Assembly (NCBI RefSeq): GCF_937858865.1
Contig: NZ_CALLYO010000517.1
Location: 1-11,956, forward strand
Length of the DNA: 11,956 bases
Source: an uncultured Amaricoccus sp.
GTDB lineage: Bacteria; Pseudomonadota; Alphaproteobacteria; Rhodobacterales; Rhodobacteraceae
Direction of reading: 5' to 3'
Part shown: piece by piece, positions 1-6,320 of the stretch
Numbering within the stretch: position 1 is the first letter of the stretch
Layout of the letters: the number at the start of each line of letters is the position of its first letter
Notes under the pieces: model-generated
Database searches by the model: none
Seen by the model: only the letters and a program-made list of their open reading frames with translations
Told to the model about the DNA's origin: nothing
Translations under genes and position numbers: made by a program

Positions 1-523
1 GCATCCTCGGGTGGAAGATGACCTTCTTGGTATGCGTCTCGAGGTTGGTGATGACCCCGGCGCGCCCGACCTCGGAGCCGGTGCCGGCGGTCGTCGGCAC
101 GGCGACGATGGGGGCGATGCCGTTCGGGTCGGCGCGGGTCCACCAGTCGCCGATGTCCTCGAAGTCCCACATCGGCCGGGTCTGGCCGCGCATGAAGGCG
201 ATGACCTTGCCGCAGTCGAGCGCCGAGCCGCCGCCGAAGGCGACGACCCCGTCGTGCCCGCCGTCGCGCAGGACCGCAAGCCCGGCGGCGACGTTCGCCT
301 CGGTCGGGTTGGGCTGCACCTCGGAGAAGACCGCGGCCGGCATTCCGGCCGCCGCCAGGACGCCGAGGGCGTCGGTGGCGATCGGCAGGTCGCGCAGGCC
401 GGGGTCGGTGACGAAGAGCGGCCGGGTGATGCCGGCCGTGGCGCAGGCGTCGGCCAGCTCGTCGATCCGGCCGGCGCCGAAGCGGATCGCGGTCGGGTAG
501 TTCCAGTTGGCGGCAGGCGGCAT
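1..523 (-). CDS. Iron-containing (group III) alcohol dehydrogenase, N-terminal part, cut by window edge
   Basis: Reverse-strand reading from the ATG at 523-521 gives 174 residues with no stop before base 1, so the C-terminal half is missing. The protein begins MPPAANWNYPTAIRFGAG. It carries the nucleotide-binding GGGS element of this family as GGGSALDCGK, followed by PTTAGTGSE, both characteristic of Fe-dependent alcohol dehydrogenases. The metal-ligand Asp/His residues normally lie in the missing half. Family members interconvert alcohols and aldehydes with NAD(P)H in the cytoplasm. The start is preceded by a weak GAGAAGAAG ribosome site. The nearest upstream gene on this strand is the LuxR-type regulator, 71 bases away, so the gene may be read from the same transcript or from its own promoter. 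An aldehyde dehydrogenase and a glutamine-synthetase-like gene further upstream suggest that the substrate is a gamma-glutamylated amino alcohol. That substrate is inference; the family call is firm. Confidence 0.93.
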   Translation of the reverse strand, partial: MPPAANWNYPTAIRFGAGRIDELADACATAGITRPLFVTDPGLRDLPIATDALGVLAAAGMPAAVFSEVQPNPTEANVAAGLAVLRDGGHDGVVAFGGGSALDCGKVIAFMRGQTRPMWDFEDIGDWWTRADPNGIAPIVAVPTTAGTGSEVGRAGVITNLETHTKKVIFHPRM

Positions 524-594
524 CTTCTTCTCGCGGCTGTGGCTCGACCCAGTTAGGGGGAAAGTCGCCGCAGGTGCAATGTTGCGCGAGACGA

Positions 595-1101
595 TCACCC
601 CTGGCCCGGTGCGAACTCGGCTCCGGCGAGCAGGTCGTCGATGAAGTGGGAGAGGAGCTGCGCCCGGCCGGAGACCCCCGCCTTGCGGTAGACCGCGGCG
701 CATTGGGCGCGGACGGTGCCGGAGCGGGCCGAACGCAGCGCGGCGATTTCCTCGACCGAGAAGCCCTTGATCGACAGCAGGGCGACCTCGCGCTCGGCCG
801 GCGTCAGGCCCCAGGCGGCGAAGGTGTCCTCGAGCAGGTCGACGAAGGCGCCGCTCGCGACGCGCAGCCTTCCCTGCATCCGTTCGTTGGCCGCCTGGAG
901 CCGGCGGACCTCGCCGGCGGTCAGGGCAGAGCCGAAAACGAGCGCGCCGAGGATGGCGACGTCGATCAACGCGCTCGCGGGATCAGTGCGATAGTCGGCG
1001 AACTCGGACACCATGTCGACGATCATGAGCAGGCCGCACCCGGCCTGCACCACCGCCGCCAGCGCGAGAAGACGGGTGCGCGTCCACCAGGTGCGTGCCA
1101 A
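595..1101 (-). CDS. Membrane-anchored LuxR-type HTH transcriptional regulator
   Basis: The product has 168 residues. Two hydrophobic helices (about 11-32 and 44-62) are followed by a short charged, probably coiled-coil stretch (63-80) and a C-terminal LuxR/GerE-type helix-turn-helix (about 98-158). The HTH has the typical LTPAEREVALLSIKG opening, an SVEEIA turn and a recognition-helix region ending VYRKAGVSGRAQLL. There is no receiver or autoinducer domain, so the HTH appears tethered directly to the membrane. The only workable start is TTG at 1101: an in-frame stop lies four codons upstream, and GGTGAGG sits at a plausible ribosome-site distance. The gene starts 21 bases after the cytochrome b561 stop, which implies co-transcription. 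I infer that it may sense membrane or redox state, perhaps through its cytochrome and PepSY neighbours, and regulate locally. Its target is unknown. Confidence 0.85.
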   Translation of the reverse strand: MARTWWTRTRLLALAAVVQAGCGLLMIVDMVSEFADYRTDPASALIDVAILGALVFGSALTAGEVRRLQAANERMQGRLRVASGAFVDLLEDTFAAWGLTPAEREVALLSIKGFSVEEIAALRSARSGTVRAQCAAVYRKAGVSGRAQLLSHFIDDLLAGAEFAPGQG

Positions 1102-1122
1102 TCGCCAGCCTCACCGGCCGCC

Positions 1123-1668
1123 TCAGGGGCGCTTGCGGCCGGTGATCATGGCTTTCGCCAGGTTCTCCCGGTGCCGCAGGCTCTCCCACGCTACGCCGAG
1201 CCAGTGGAGGACGACAAGGCCGAAGCCGAGGTTGGCCACGATCTCGTGCAGCCCCTCGAGCCAGCCGGCCCCCCAGAAGGCATCGAGCCCCATCATCCAC
1301 CCGGTCAGCCCGAGCGTCGCGACGACGGCGAGCAGGGCGACGACCATCGCCCCACCGGCCGGATTGTGGCCGATGTAGCGCGCCTCGCGGCCGGCGAGCA
1401 CCGCCCGCGCATGGGCGAGGAAGCCCACCGGCGTCGGCACGAAGTCGGCAAAGCGCGCGCGCTGCGGGCCGGCGAAGCCCCAGGCGACGCGGGCGGCCGC
1501 CGCTCCGACGGCGGTCCATCCGAGCGTCTCGTGAAGCTCACGCGGGCTGCCGACCAGGAAGGCCCCGAGAAAGCCCGCCGCGAGCGTCCAGTGCAGGATG
1601 CGGACGAGCGGGTCCCAGACCGCAACGGATGCCCGGACCGCGGCCGGCCCGGCCTGATCCGCCGGCAT
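1123..1668 (-). CDS. Cytochrome b561-family (b-type cytochrome) integral membrane protein
   Basis: This 181-residue protein has four predicted helices and matches the prokaryotic cytochrome b561 / Ni-Fe-hydrogenase b-subunit pattern. Candidate haem-ligating histidines are H26 (RILHW), H46 (ELHETLGW), H141 (GLHEI) and H155 (VLHWLG). The family motif YIGHNPAGGAMVV lies at 98-110. Such proteins carry electrons across or within the cytoplasmic membrane, often between quinol and a periplasmic or peripheral partner. The ATG at 1668 overlaps the PepSY stop by one base (TGATG), so translational coupling is likely. The open frame continues upstream to 1887, but that extension covers the PepSY gene in another frame and looks non-coding (arginine-rich, no hydrophobic pattern). 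The physiological partner cannot be read from the sequence. The adjacent periplasmic PepSY protein and membrane regulator suggest one functional unit. Confidence 0.92.
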   Translation of the reverse strand: MPADQAGPAAVRASVAVWDPLVRILHWTLAAGFLGAFLVGSPRELHETLGWTAVGAAAARVAWGFAGPQRARFADFVPTPVGFLAHARAVLAGREARYIGHNPAGGAMVVALLAVVATLGLTGWMMGLDAFWGAGWLEGLHEIVANLGFGLVVLHWLGVAWESLRHRENLAKAMITGRKRP

Positions 1669-1922
1669 CAGTCGCTCTCGCGCTGGAGTTCGGCGCCCGA
1701 AGCGGGATCGTAGTAGATCTCGAGCTTGGTCTCGCCGTTCGTCCCGTAGATTTCGTAGCAGCCGTCGCTCACCTTCATTTCGCGGATCTTGCCGCCGGCG
1801 TCCTCGAAGGCCTTGGCGACTTGCCACATCGGCATGGTGGCCTCGGTGCCCTTGCAGCTCGGGTCCGCGAGGGCGGGGGCGGCGCAAGCGAGGGCGAGCA
1901 GGCTGAGCGCGAGCGGCTTCAT
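1668..1922 (-). CDS. Small secreted PepSY-domain protein
   Basis: The product has 84 residues with a clear Sec signal peptide (1-19, cleavage after APALA). A single PepSY-like module follows: helix PMWQVAKAFEDAGG, then KIREMKV, then CYEIYGTNGETKLEIYYDPASG ending in the usual acidic tail (split here: CYEIYG, TNGETKLEIYYDP, ASGAEL). The mature protein has exactly two cysteines, C23 and C55, which could form one disulfide in the periplasm. PepSY modules are small periplasmic or extracytoplasmic domains found in peptidase propeptides and next to cytochromes or sensor proteins; their usual role is binding or inhibition. The ATG at 1922 has a good GGAG ribosome site eight bases upstream. It is the first gene of the PepSY / cytochrome b561 / LuxR trio and overlaps the cytochrome gene by one base. 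Its precise role is unknown. Confidence 0.85.
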   Translation of the reverse strand: MKPLALSLLALACAAPALADPSCKGTEATMPMWQVAKAFEDAGGKIREMKVSDGCYEIYGTNGETKLEIYYDPASGAELQRESD

Positions 1923-2015
1923 GACGGCATCTCCATCTGGATCGCCGGATCGGGTCCGGCGACGCAGCGATGACCGGCGCCGCGGCGCTCTGCCATACGC
2001 CCGCGGCTTAGGAAG

Positions 2016-2043
2016 GCGGCCGTAAGCGCGCGCTTACGGCCGC
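2016..2043. terminator. 28-bp perfect palindrome, probable terminator or operator
   Basis: The bases form a perfect inverted repeat with no unpaired centre; each 14-base arm reads GCGGCCGTAAGCGC and its complement. It begins 25 bases past the aldehyde dehydrogenase stop on the minus strand, the right place for a factor-independent hairpin, but no T-run follows. It also lies 94 bases upstream of the PepSY start, so it could be a dimer-binding operator for the trio. The two roles cannot be separated from sequence alone. Confidence 0.55.
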
Positions 2044-2068
2044 GCCGACCGGACCGGCGCTGCAGCCT

Positions 2069-3451
2069 TCAGGCCGGGAGCCGACGCAGGTGGTAGGATT
2101 TCGGCCGCGTCACGCTCAGGTAGCCGAGGTGGGAGAGGGCGGCGCCGCGGCCGGTCTGCTTGACGCCGGTCCAGGTCAGCGCCGGGTCGAGGTAGTCGGC
2201 GCGGTTCATGAAGACCGTGCCGGTCTCGATCTGCGCGCCGATCTCCTCCGCCTTGGCGACGTCGGAGGTCCAGACCGAGGCGGTCAGGCCGTAGCGGCTG
2301 TCGTTCATCAGGGCGATCGCCTCCTCGTCGCCCGAGACCGGCATGATCCCGACCACCGGGCCGAAGCTCTCCTCGGTCATCACCCGCATCGAGTGGTCGA
2401 CGCCGGTGAGGACCTGCGGGGCGAGGTAGGCGGTGGCGCCGGTGTCGGCCGGGAAGAGGGCGGGGTCGATGAGGGGCCTGGCCCCGGCGGCAACGGCTTC
2501 GGCGACCTGGCCGCGCACGGTGTCGGCGAAGCGCTTCGAGGCCATCGGCCCGAGGGTCGTCGCCTCCTCGGTCGGGTTGCCGAGGCGGAGCTTCGAAACC
2601 CAGTCCGCGGCCTTCTCGACGAAGCCGTCGTAGAGGCTGCGGTCGACGTAGATGCGCTCGATGCCGCAGCAGCACTGGCCGGCGTTGTACATCGCCCCGT
2701 CCATCAGCACGTCGACGGCGGTGTCGAGGTTGGCGTCGGCGCGGACGTAGCCCGGGTCCTTGCCGCCGAGCTCGAGCCCGAGGCCGGTGAAGGTGCCGGC
2801 GGCGGCGCGCTCGATCTCCTGGCCGCCGCGGACGCTGCCGGTGAAGTTGATGAAGTCGAAGGCGTGGCCGGCGATCAGCTCGGCCGTGGTGGCATGGTCG
2901 AGGAAGACGTTGCTGAAGAGGCCCTCCGGCAGGTGCGCGAAGGCCTGCGCCAGCCGCTCGCCGGCGAGCGGGGTCTGGCTCGCGTGCTTCAGCACCACCG
3001 CGTTGCCGGCGATCAGCGCCGGGACGATGGTGTTGATCGCGGTCAGGAACGGATAGTTCCAGGGCGCGACGACGAAGACGACGCCCACCGGCTCCCGCGC
3101 CAGCACCCGGCGGAACTTGTCGCTGTCCTCGATCACCTCGGGCGCCAGCGCCCGCTCGGCGATGCCGGCCATGTAGGCGGCGCGCTCGCGCACGCCGCCC
3201 ATCTCGCCGCCGTAGCGCACCGGGCGGCCCATCTGCCAGGCGAGCTCGGTCACCAGGTCGGCGTTCACCCGGTCGAGCCGCGCCACGCCCTCCTTCACCA
3301 GCTCGATCCGCTCGGCGAGCGGCCGCGCGGCCCAGGCGCGCTGCGCCTGCCGCGCCACCGCGAGCCGCCGGCGCACGCCCTCCGCCGTCTCGGTCGGCCG
3401 CGTCGCGTAGATGCTGCCGTCGACCGGCGAGATGCAGCTGATTTCCCCCAT
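2069..3451 (-). CDS. NAD(P)+-dependent aldehyde dehydrogenase
   Basis: This 460-residue protein is the full length of the aldehyde dehydrogenase superfamily, which oxidises an aldehyde to a carboxylate in the cytoplasm. Visible catalytic features are PWNYP with N132 for the oxyanion hole, K155 in the cofactor-binding VVLKH strand, the FTGS turn at 203-206, the general base E227 in LELGGKDP, and the nucleophile in NAGQCCCGIER, where C261 fits the family spacing. The late EESFGPVVG motif is also present. The ATG at 3451 follows a GAGGGGGA ribosome site and begins only 10 bases after the synthetase stop, so the two are almost certainly co-transcribed. With the glutamine-synthetase-like gene and an alcohol dehydrogenase nearby, I infer that the substrate is a gamma-glutamyl-amino-aldehyde, as for PuuC. 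The exact substrate is unproven. Confidence 0.96.
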   Translation of the reverse strand: MGEISCISPVDGSIYATRPTETAEGVRRRLAVARQAQRAWAARPLAERIELVKEGVARLDRVNADLVTELAWQMGRPVRYGGEMGGVRERAAYMAGIAERALAPEVIEDSDKFRRVLAREPVGVVFVVAPWNYPFLTAINTIVPALIAGNAVVLKHASQTPLAGERLAQAFAHLPEGLFSNVFLDHATTAELIAGHAFDFINFTGSVRGGQEIERAAAGTFTGLGLELGGKDPGYVRADANLDTAVDVLMDGAMYNAGQCCCGIERIYVDRSLYDGFVEKAADWVSKLRLGNPTEEATTLGPMASKRFADTVRGQVAEAVAAGARPLIDPALFPADTGATAYLAPQVLTGVDHSMRVMTEESFGPVVGIMPVSGDEEAIALMNDSRYGLTASVWTSDVAKAEEIGAQIETGTVFMNRADYLDPALTWTGVKQTGRGAALSHLGYLSVTRPKSYHLRRLPA

Positions 3452-3461
3452 TCCGTCCCCC

Positions 3462-4826
3462 TCAGGCGCGTTCGAACCCGCGCGCCAGCTCCCAGTCGGT
3501 CACCGCCTTCTCGGCCTGCTCCTGCTCCCAGCGCGCGGCATGGAGGTAATGCTCGACCACCTCCTCGCCCAAGGCCGCCTTCAGCATCTTCGACCGCCGC
3601 AGCGCCTCGATCGCGTCCCTGAGCGTCCGCGGCACCTCGCGCACCCGCGCGCCGTAGGCGTCGCCGCGGAACTCGGGCTCGAGCTCCAGCCCGCGCTCGA
3701 TCCCGTCGATGCCGGCGGCGATCTGCGCCGCATAGGCGAGGTAGGGGTTGAGATCGGCGCCCCCCACCCGGCACTCGATCCGCACCGAGCGCGTGTCGGC
3801 CCCGACCAGCCGGTAGCCGGCGGTGCGGTTGTCCCCCGACCAGACCGCCTTGGTCGGCGCGAAGGTGCCGGCGGCGAAGCGCTTGTAGCTGTTGACGTTG
3901 GGCGCGAGGAAGAGCGTGCCGGCCGAGGCATGCTCGAGCAGCCCGGCGACCCAGCTCCGCATCAGCTTCGACATGCCGTAGGGCTCGCCCGGATCGTGGA
4001 AGGCGGCCTTGCCATCGAGCGTGCGCAGCGACAGGTGCAGGTGGCTCGAGGATCCGGCCGCCCGCGCGTCGTACTTCGCCATGAAGGTGACCGCCTTCCC
4101 CTTCGACCAGGCGATCTCCTTCACCCCGTTCTTGATGACGACGTGCGCGTCCGCCGCCCCGAGCGCCTCGCCGTAGCGGACGTTGATCTCCTCCTGCCCC
4201 GCGCTCGCCTCGCCCTTGGAGTTCTCCACCGGGATGCCGGCGGCGTTGAGGCCGGTGCGGATCGCCCGCATCACCTCTTCCTCCTTGGTGGTCTGGAAGA
4301 TGTGATAGTCCTCGTTGTACGGGCTCGCCGGCCTGAGGCCGCGATATCCCTGCGCGTGCAGCTCGTCGTAGGTATTCTGGAACAGGTAGAACTCGAGCTC
4401 CGAGGCCGCCATCGCCTCGAAGCCGAGCTCGCGCAGCCGGGCGATCTGCCGCTTCAGCACCGTGCGCGGCGCATGCGGCACCTCGGCATGGCCGTGGTGG
4501 TCGAAGACGTCGCAGAGCACGAGCGCCGTGCCCTCGAGCCAGGGGATCCGCCGCAGCGTCGCGAGGTCGGGCCGCATCGCATAGTCGCCGTAGCCGGTCG
4601 CCCAGCTCGTCGCCTTGTAGCCCGGCACCGTCTCCATCTCGAAGTCGGTGGCGAGCAGGTAGCTGCAGCCGTGCGTCTCGACGTGCGCGCTCTCGAGGAA
4701 GAATTCCGCCTGGAAGCGCTTGCCCATCAGCCGACCCTGCATGTCGACCTGCGCCACCAGCACCGTGTCGATGGCGCCCTCCGCGACCGCCGCCGCGAGT
4801 TCGCCCAGCGTCCATGCGCCCGGCAT
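3462..4826 (-). CDS. Glutamine synthetase-family gamma-glutamylamide synthetase (PuuA/IpuC-like)
   Basis: The 454-residue protein has a glutamine synthetase beta-grasp N-terminal domain (about 15-115) and the catalytic C-terminal domain (about 120-450). Active-site elements are the metal-binding ELE in ASELEFYLF (E143, E145), AGQEEINVRYG (209-219), HLHLSL (H262, H264), NRTAGYR (333-339) and the arginine-rich SVRIECRVGGADLNPYL (347-363). The N-terminal DGSS-type loop that holds the ammonium-binding Asp of true GlnA is not seen; the region reads LLATDFEMETVPGY. This argues for an amine rather than ammonia as acceptor. Family members ligate glutamate to amines using ATP, as PuuA does with putrescine. 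I chose the ATG at 4826, preceded by CAGGGACGGGA. A TTG at 4862 would add 12 residues and is the alternative. It is the first gene of a minus-strand operon with aldehyde dehydrogenase. The actual amine is unknown. Confidence 0.93.
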   Translation of the reverse strand: MPGAWTLGELAAAVAEGAIDTVLVAQVDMQGRLMGKRFQAEFFLESAHVETHGCSYLLATDFEMETVPGYKATSWATGYGDYAMRPDLATLRRIPWLEGTALVLCDVFDHHGHAEVPHAPRTVLKRQIARLRELGFEAMAASELEFYLFQNTYDELHAQGYRGLRPASPYNEDYHIFQTTKEEEVMRAIRTGLNAAGIPVENSKGEASAGQEEINVRYGEALGAADAHVVIKNGVKEIAWSKGKAVTFMAKYDARAAGSSSHLHLSLRTLDGKAAFHDPGEPYGMSKLMRSWVAGLLEHASAGTLFLAPNVNSYKRFAAGTFAPTKAVWSGDNRTAGYRLVGADTRSVRIECRVGGADLNPYLAYAAQIAAGIDGIERGLELEPEFRGDAYGARVREVPRTLRDAIEALRRSKMLKAALGEEVVEHYLHAARWEQEQAEKAVTDWELARGFERA

Positions 4827-4966
4827 CTGCGTCTTTTCCCGTCCCTGTTGTTTTGCCTTCAACGCTAGTGGAGCGCCCTCCGGCCGGCAAGAGCCGTTGG
4901 AGCGGCATTTGCATTGGTCCGGCCGTCGGATTACATCCGGAAGGGATGAGCTCAGGAGTGTCCGAA
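4827..4966. promoter_or_regulatory. Divergent control region between the synthetase and map
   Basis: These 140 bases separate the starts of two divergent genes and must hold both promoters. On the minus strand, TTGCCG (4890-4885) and TAGCGT (4867-4862) are 17 bases apart and form a weak -35/-10 candidate for the synthetase. On the plus strand, TTGCAT (4909-4914) followed by an AT-richer GATTACAT (4929-4936) is a weak candidate for map. Neither is close to consensus, so only the region is claimed with any confidence. Confidence 0.4.
4954..4958 (+). promoter_or_regulatory. Ribosome binding site that decides the map start
   Basis: AGGAG lies eight bases before the GTG at 4967, which is optimal spacing. 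The upstream ATG at 4946 has AAGGG directly abutting it, which is too close to act as a ribosome site. Confidence 0.6.
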
Positions 4967-5827
4967 GTGGACGACTTTCAGCCCGGCCGGCTGAACCGGG
5001 ACGGCATTCGAATCCACGACCCCGACGACTTCGCCGGCATGCGCGCGGCGGGGCGGCTGGCCGCCGAGATCCTCGACAGGGTCGGGCCGCTGGTGGTGCC
5101 GGGGGCCCGCACGCTCGAGCTCGATTCCGCCGTGCACGATATGATCCGCGCCGCCGGCGCCACCTCGGCCACCGTCGGCTACAAGGGCTATCGCCACGCC
5201 ACCTGCATCTCGGTCAACCACGTTGTCTGCCACGGCATCCCCGGCAGCCCGATCCCGACCGGCCGGAACGAGCGCAAGCGCACCGACGACAGGCTCGTCG
5301 ACGGCGACATCCTCAACATCGACGTCACCGTCATCGTCGACGGCTGGTTCGGCGACAGCTCGCGCATGTATGCCGCCGGCCAGCCGAAGCCCTATGCCGC
5401 GCGGCTGGTCGACATCACCCACGACGCGCTGATGGAGGGGATCGCGCGGGTCGCGCCCGGGAGCACCTTCGGCGACATCGGTGCGGCCATCCAGCGCTTC
5501 GCCGAGGCGCGGCGCTGCTCGGTGGTACGCGACTTCTGCGGCCACGGGCTCGGGCGCGTCTTCCACGCCGCCCCGAACGTGCTGCACTACGGGCGCTGGG
5601 GCACGGGTCCGGTGCTCGAGCCGGGCATGTTCTTCACCGTCGAGCCGATGATCAACCTCGGCCGGGCGGAGACGCGCATCCTCGACGACGACTGGACCGC
5701 CATCACCCGCGACCGCTCGCTCTCGGCGCAGTTCGAGCATTCGGTCGGCGTCACCGAGACCGGCTGCGAGATCTTCACCCTCTCGCCGGCCGGCCGCTTC
5801 CGCCCGGTCTGGGACCGCGCCGCCTGA
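4967..5827 (+). CDS. map: Type I methionine aminopeptidase
   Basis: This cytoplasmic metalloenzyme removes the initiator methionine from nascent proteins. The 286-residue product contains the pita-bread fold and all five metal ligands: D119 (LNIDVTVI), D130 (WFGDSSRMY), H193 (CGHGLGRVFH), E226 (FTVEPM) and E257 (QFEHSVGV). The substrate-site histidines H89 (VCHGIP) and H200 are also present. There is no N-terminal zinc-finger extension, as expected for bacterial type Ia enzymes. I prefer the GTG at 4967 because it has AGGAG eight bases upstream and gives the VDDF start seen in relatives; the ATG at 4946 would add seven residues. One oddity is that the loop between CHGIP and DGDILNID is 19 residues, against about seven in the E. 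coli enzyme. The gene is convergent with the DMT-family gene and divergent from the synthetase. Confidence 0.97.
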   Translation: MDDFQPGRLNRDGIRIHDPDDFAGMRAAGRLAAEILDRVGPLVVPGARTLELDSAVHDMIRAAGATSATVGYKGYRHATCISVNHVVCHGIPGSPIPTGRNERKRTDDRLVDGDILNIDVTVIVDGWFGDSSRMYAAGQPKPYAARLVDITHDALMEGIARVAPGSTFGDIGAAIQRFAEARRCSVVRDFCGHGLGRVFHAAPNVLHYGRWGTGPVLEPGMFFTVEPMINLGRAETRILDDDWTAITRDRSLSAQFEHSVGVTETGCEIFTLSPAGRFRPVWDRAA

Positions 5828-5830
5828 TCG

Positions 5831-5843
5831 CCGGGCTTCCCGG
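5831..5843. terminator. Short GC hairpin between convergent map and DMT-family genes
   Basis: CCGGG-CTT-CCCGG can form a five-base-pair stem with a three-base loop. It sits in the 20-base gap between two convergent stop codons and could terminate in both directions. No T-run is present and the stem is short, so the call is tentative. Confidence 0.3.
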
Positions 5844-5847
5844 GTGG

Positions 5848-6204
5848 TCAGAACTCGTGGAAGACGAAGTATGCCCCGGCCGCGATGAAGGCGAAGCCGG
5901 TCAGGTGGTTCCAGCGCAGCGGCTCGCCGAGGTAGAGCACCGAGAAGACCATGAAGATGCTGAGGGTGATGACCTCCTGGATGGTCTTGAGCTGCGCGGC
6001 GTTGAAATAGCCGTAGCCGTAGCGGTTCGCCGGCACCATCAGCACGTACTCGAAGAGGGCGATCCCCCAGCTCGCCAAGATGGCGAGCGCGAGCGGCAGC
6101 GACTTGAACTTCAGGTGCCCGTACCAGGCGAAGGTCATGAAGACGTTCGACAGGATCAGCAGGCCGATGGTCAGCACCGGGATGGGGATCGAACTCAGGC
6201 GCAT
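5848..6204 (-). CDS. DMT-superfamily DUF486 small membrane protein
   Basis: The product has 118 residues with four predicted transmembrane helices (about 8-26, 34-56, 69-91 and 99-116). It matches the DUF486 family of the drug/metabolite transporter superfamily: SNVFMTFAWYGHLKF early, then FEYVLMVPANRYGYGYFNAAQ (split: FEYVLMVPANR, YGYGYFNAAQ), LKTIQEVITL, and a last helix LTGFAFIAAGAYFVF. DUF486 proteins are about this size. The family's substrate is not established, although the four-helix size resembles small multidrug-resistance transporters, which work as dimers. The ATG at 6204 is used because hydrophobic coding pattern begins there; sequence further upstream in the frame is arginine-rich and shadow-like. 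There is no strong ribosome site. A 116-base gap separates it from the next minus-strand gene, so it probably has its own promoter. Confidence 0.9.
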   Translation of the reverse strand: MRLSSIPIPVLTIGLLILSNVFMTFAWYGHLKFKSLPLALAILASWGIALFEYVLMVPANRYGYGYFNAAQLKTIQEVITLSIFMVFSVLYLGEPLRWNHLTGFAFIAAGAYFVFHEF

Positions 6205-6320
6205 CGCGGTTGGCCGACCGATCCCGATTCTTTCAGCTGCCCTGCGCTTTCCATACGCCTTCCCTACGGATTCCACATCGAACGAATCGCCGCAGACCCC
6301 TGCCGGCGGGCCGGGATCGG

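Noticed and set aside
574..1713. A 379-residue plus-strand frame opposite the LuxR-type and cytochrome genes.
   Set aside because: It has no recognisable domain and runs through three convincing minus-strand genes, including their junctions.
1669..1887. An N-terminal extension of cytochrome b561.
   Set aside because: It overlaps the PepSY gene out of frame and is arginine-rich; the TGATG overlap start at 1668 is standard.
2090..3622. A 510-residue plus-strand open frame antisense to the aldehyde dehydrogenase.
   Set aside because: Its composition is Gly/Arg/Ala/Asp-rich without domain motifs, and the opposite frame encodes a complete aldehyde dehydrogenase with all catalytic residues. Long antisense frames are expected at this GC content.
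3411..4868. A 485-residue plus-strand frame opposite the synthetase.
   Set aside because: It is a low-complexity shadow with no motifs; the minus-strand synthetase is complete.
4814..4966. A longer N-terminus for methionine aminopeptidase, including the ATG at 4946.
   Set aside because: The ribosome site spacing is poor for 4946, and the sequence before it belongs to the divergent control region. The GTG at 4967 has an AGGAG at ideal spacing. The ATG cannot be fully excluded.
6218..6320. A nine-base inverted repeat (CCGATCCCG at 6218 and CGGGATCGG at 6312).
   Set aside because: The arms are 85 bases apart and the sequence is common in GC-rich DNA; no structure or role is convincing.
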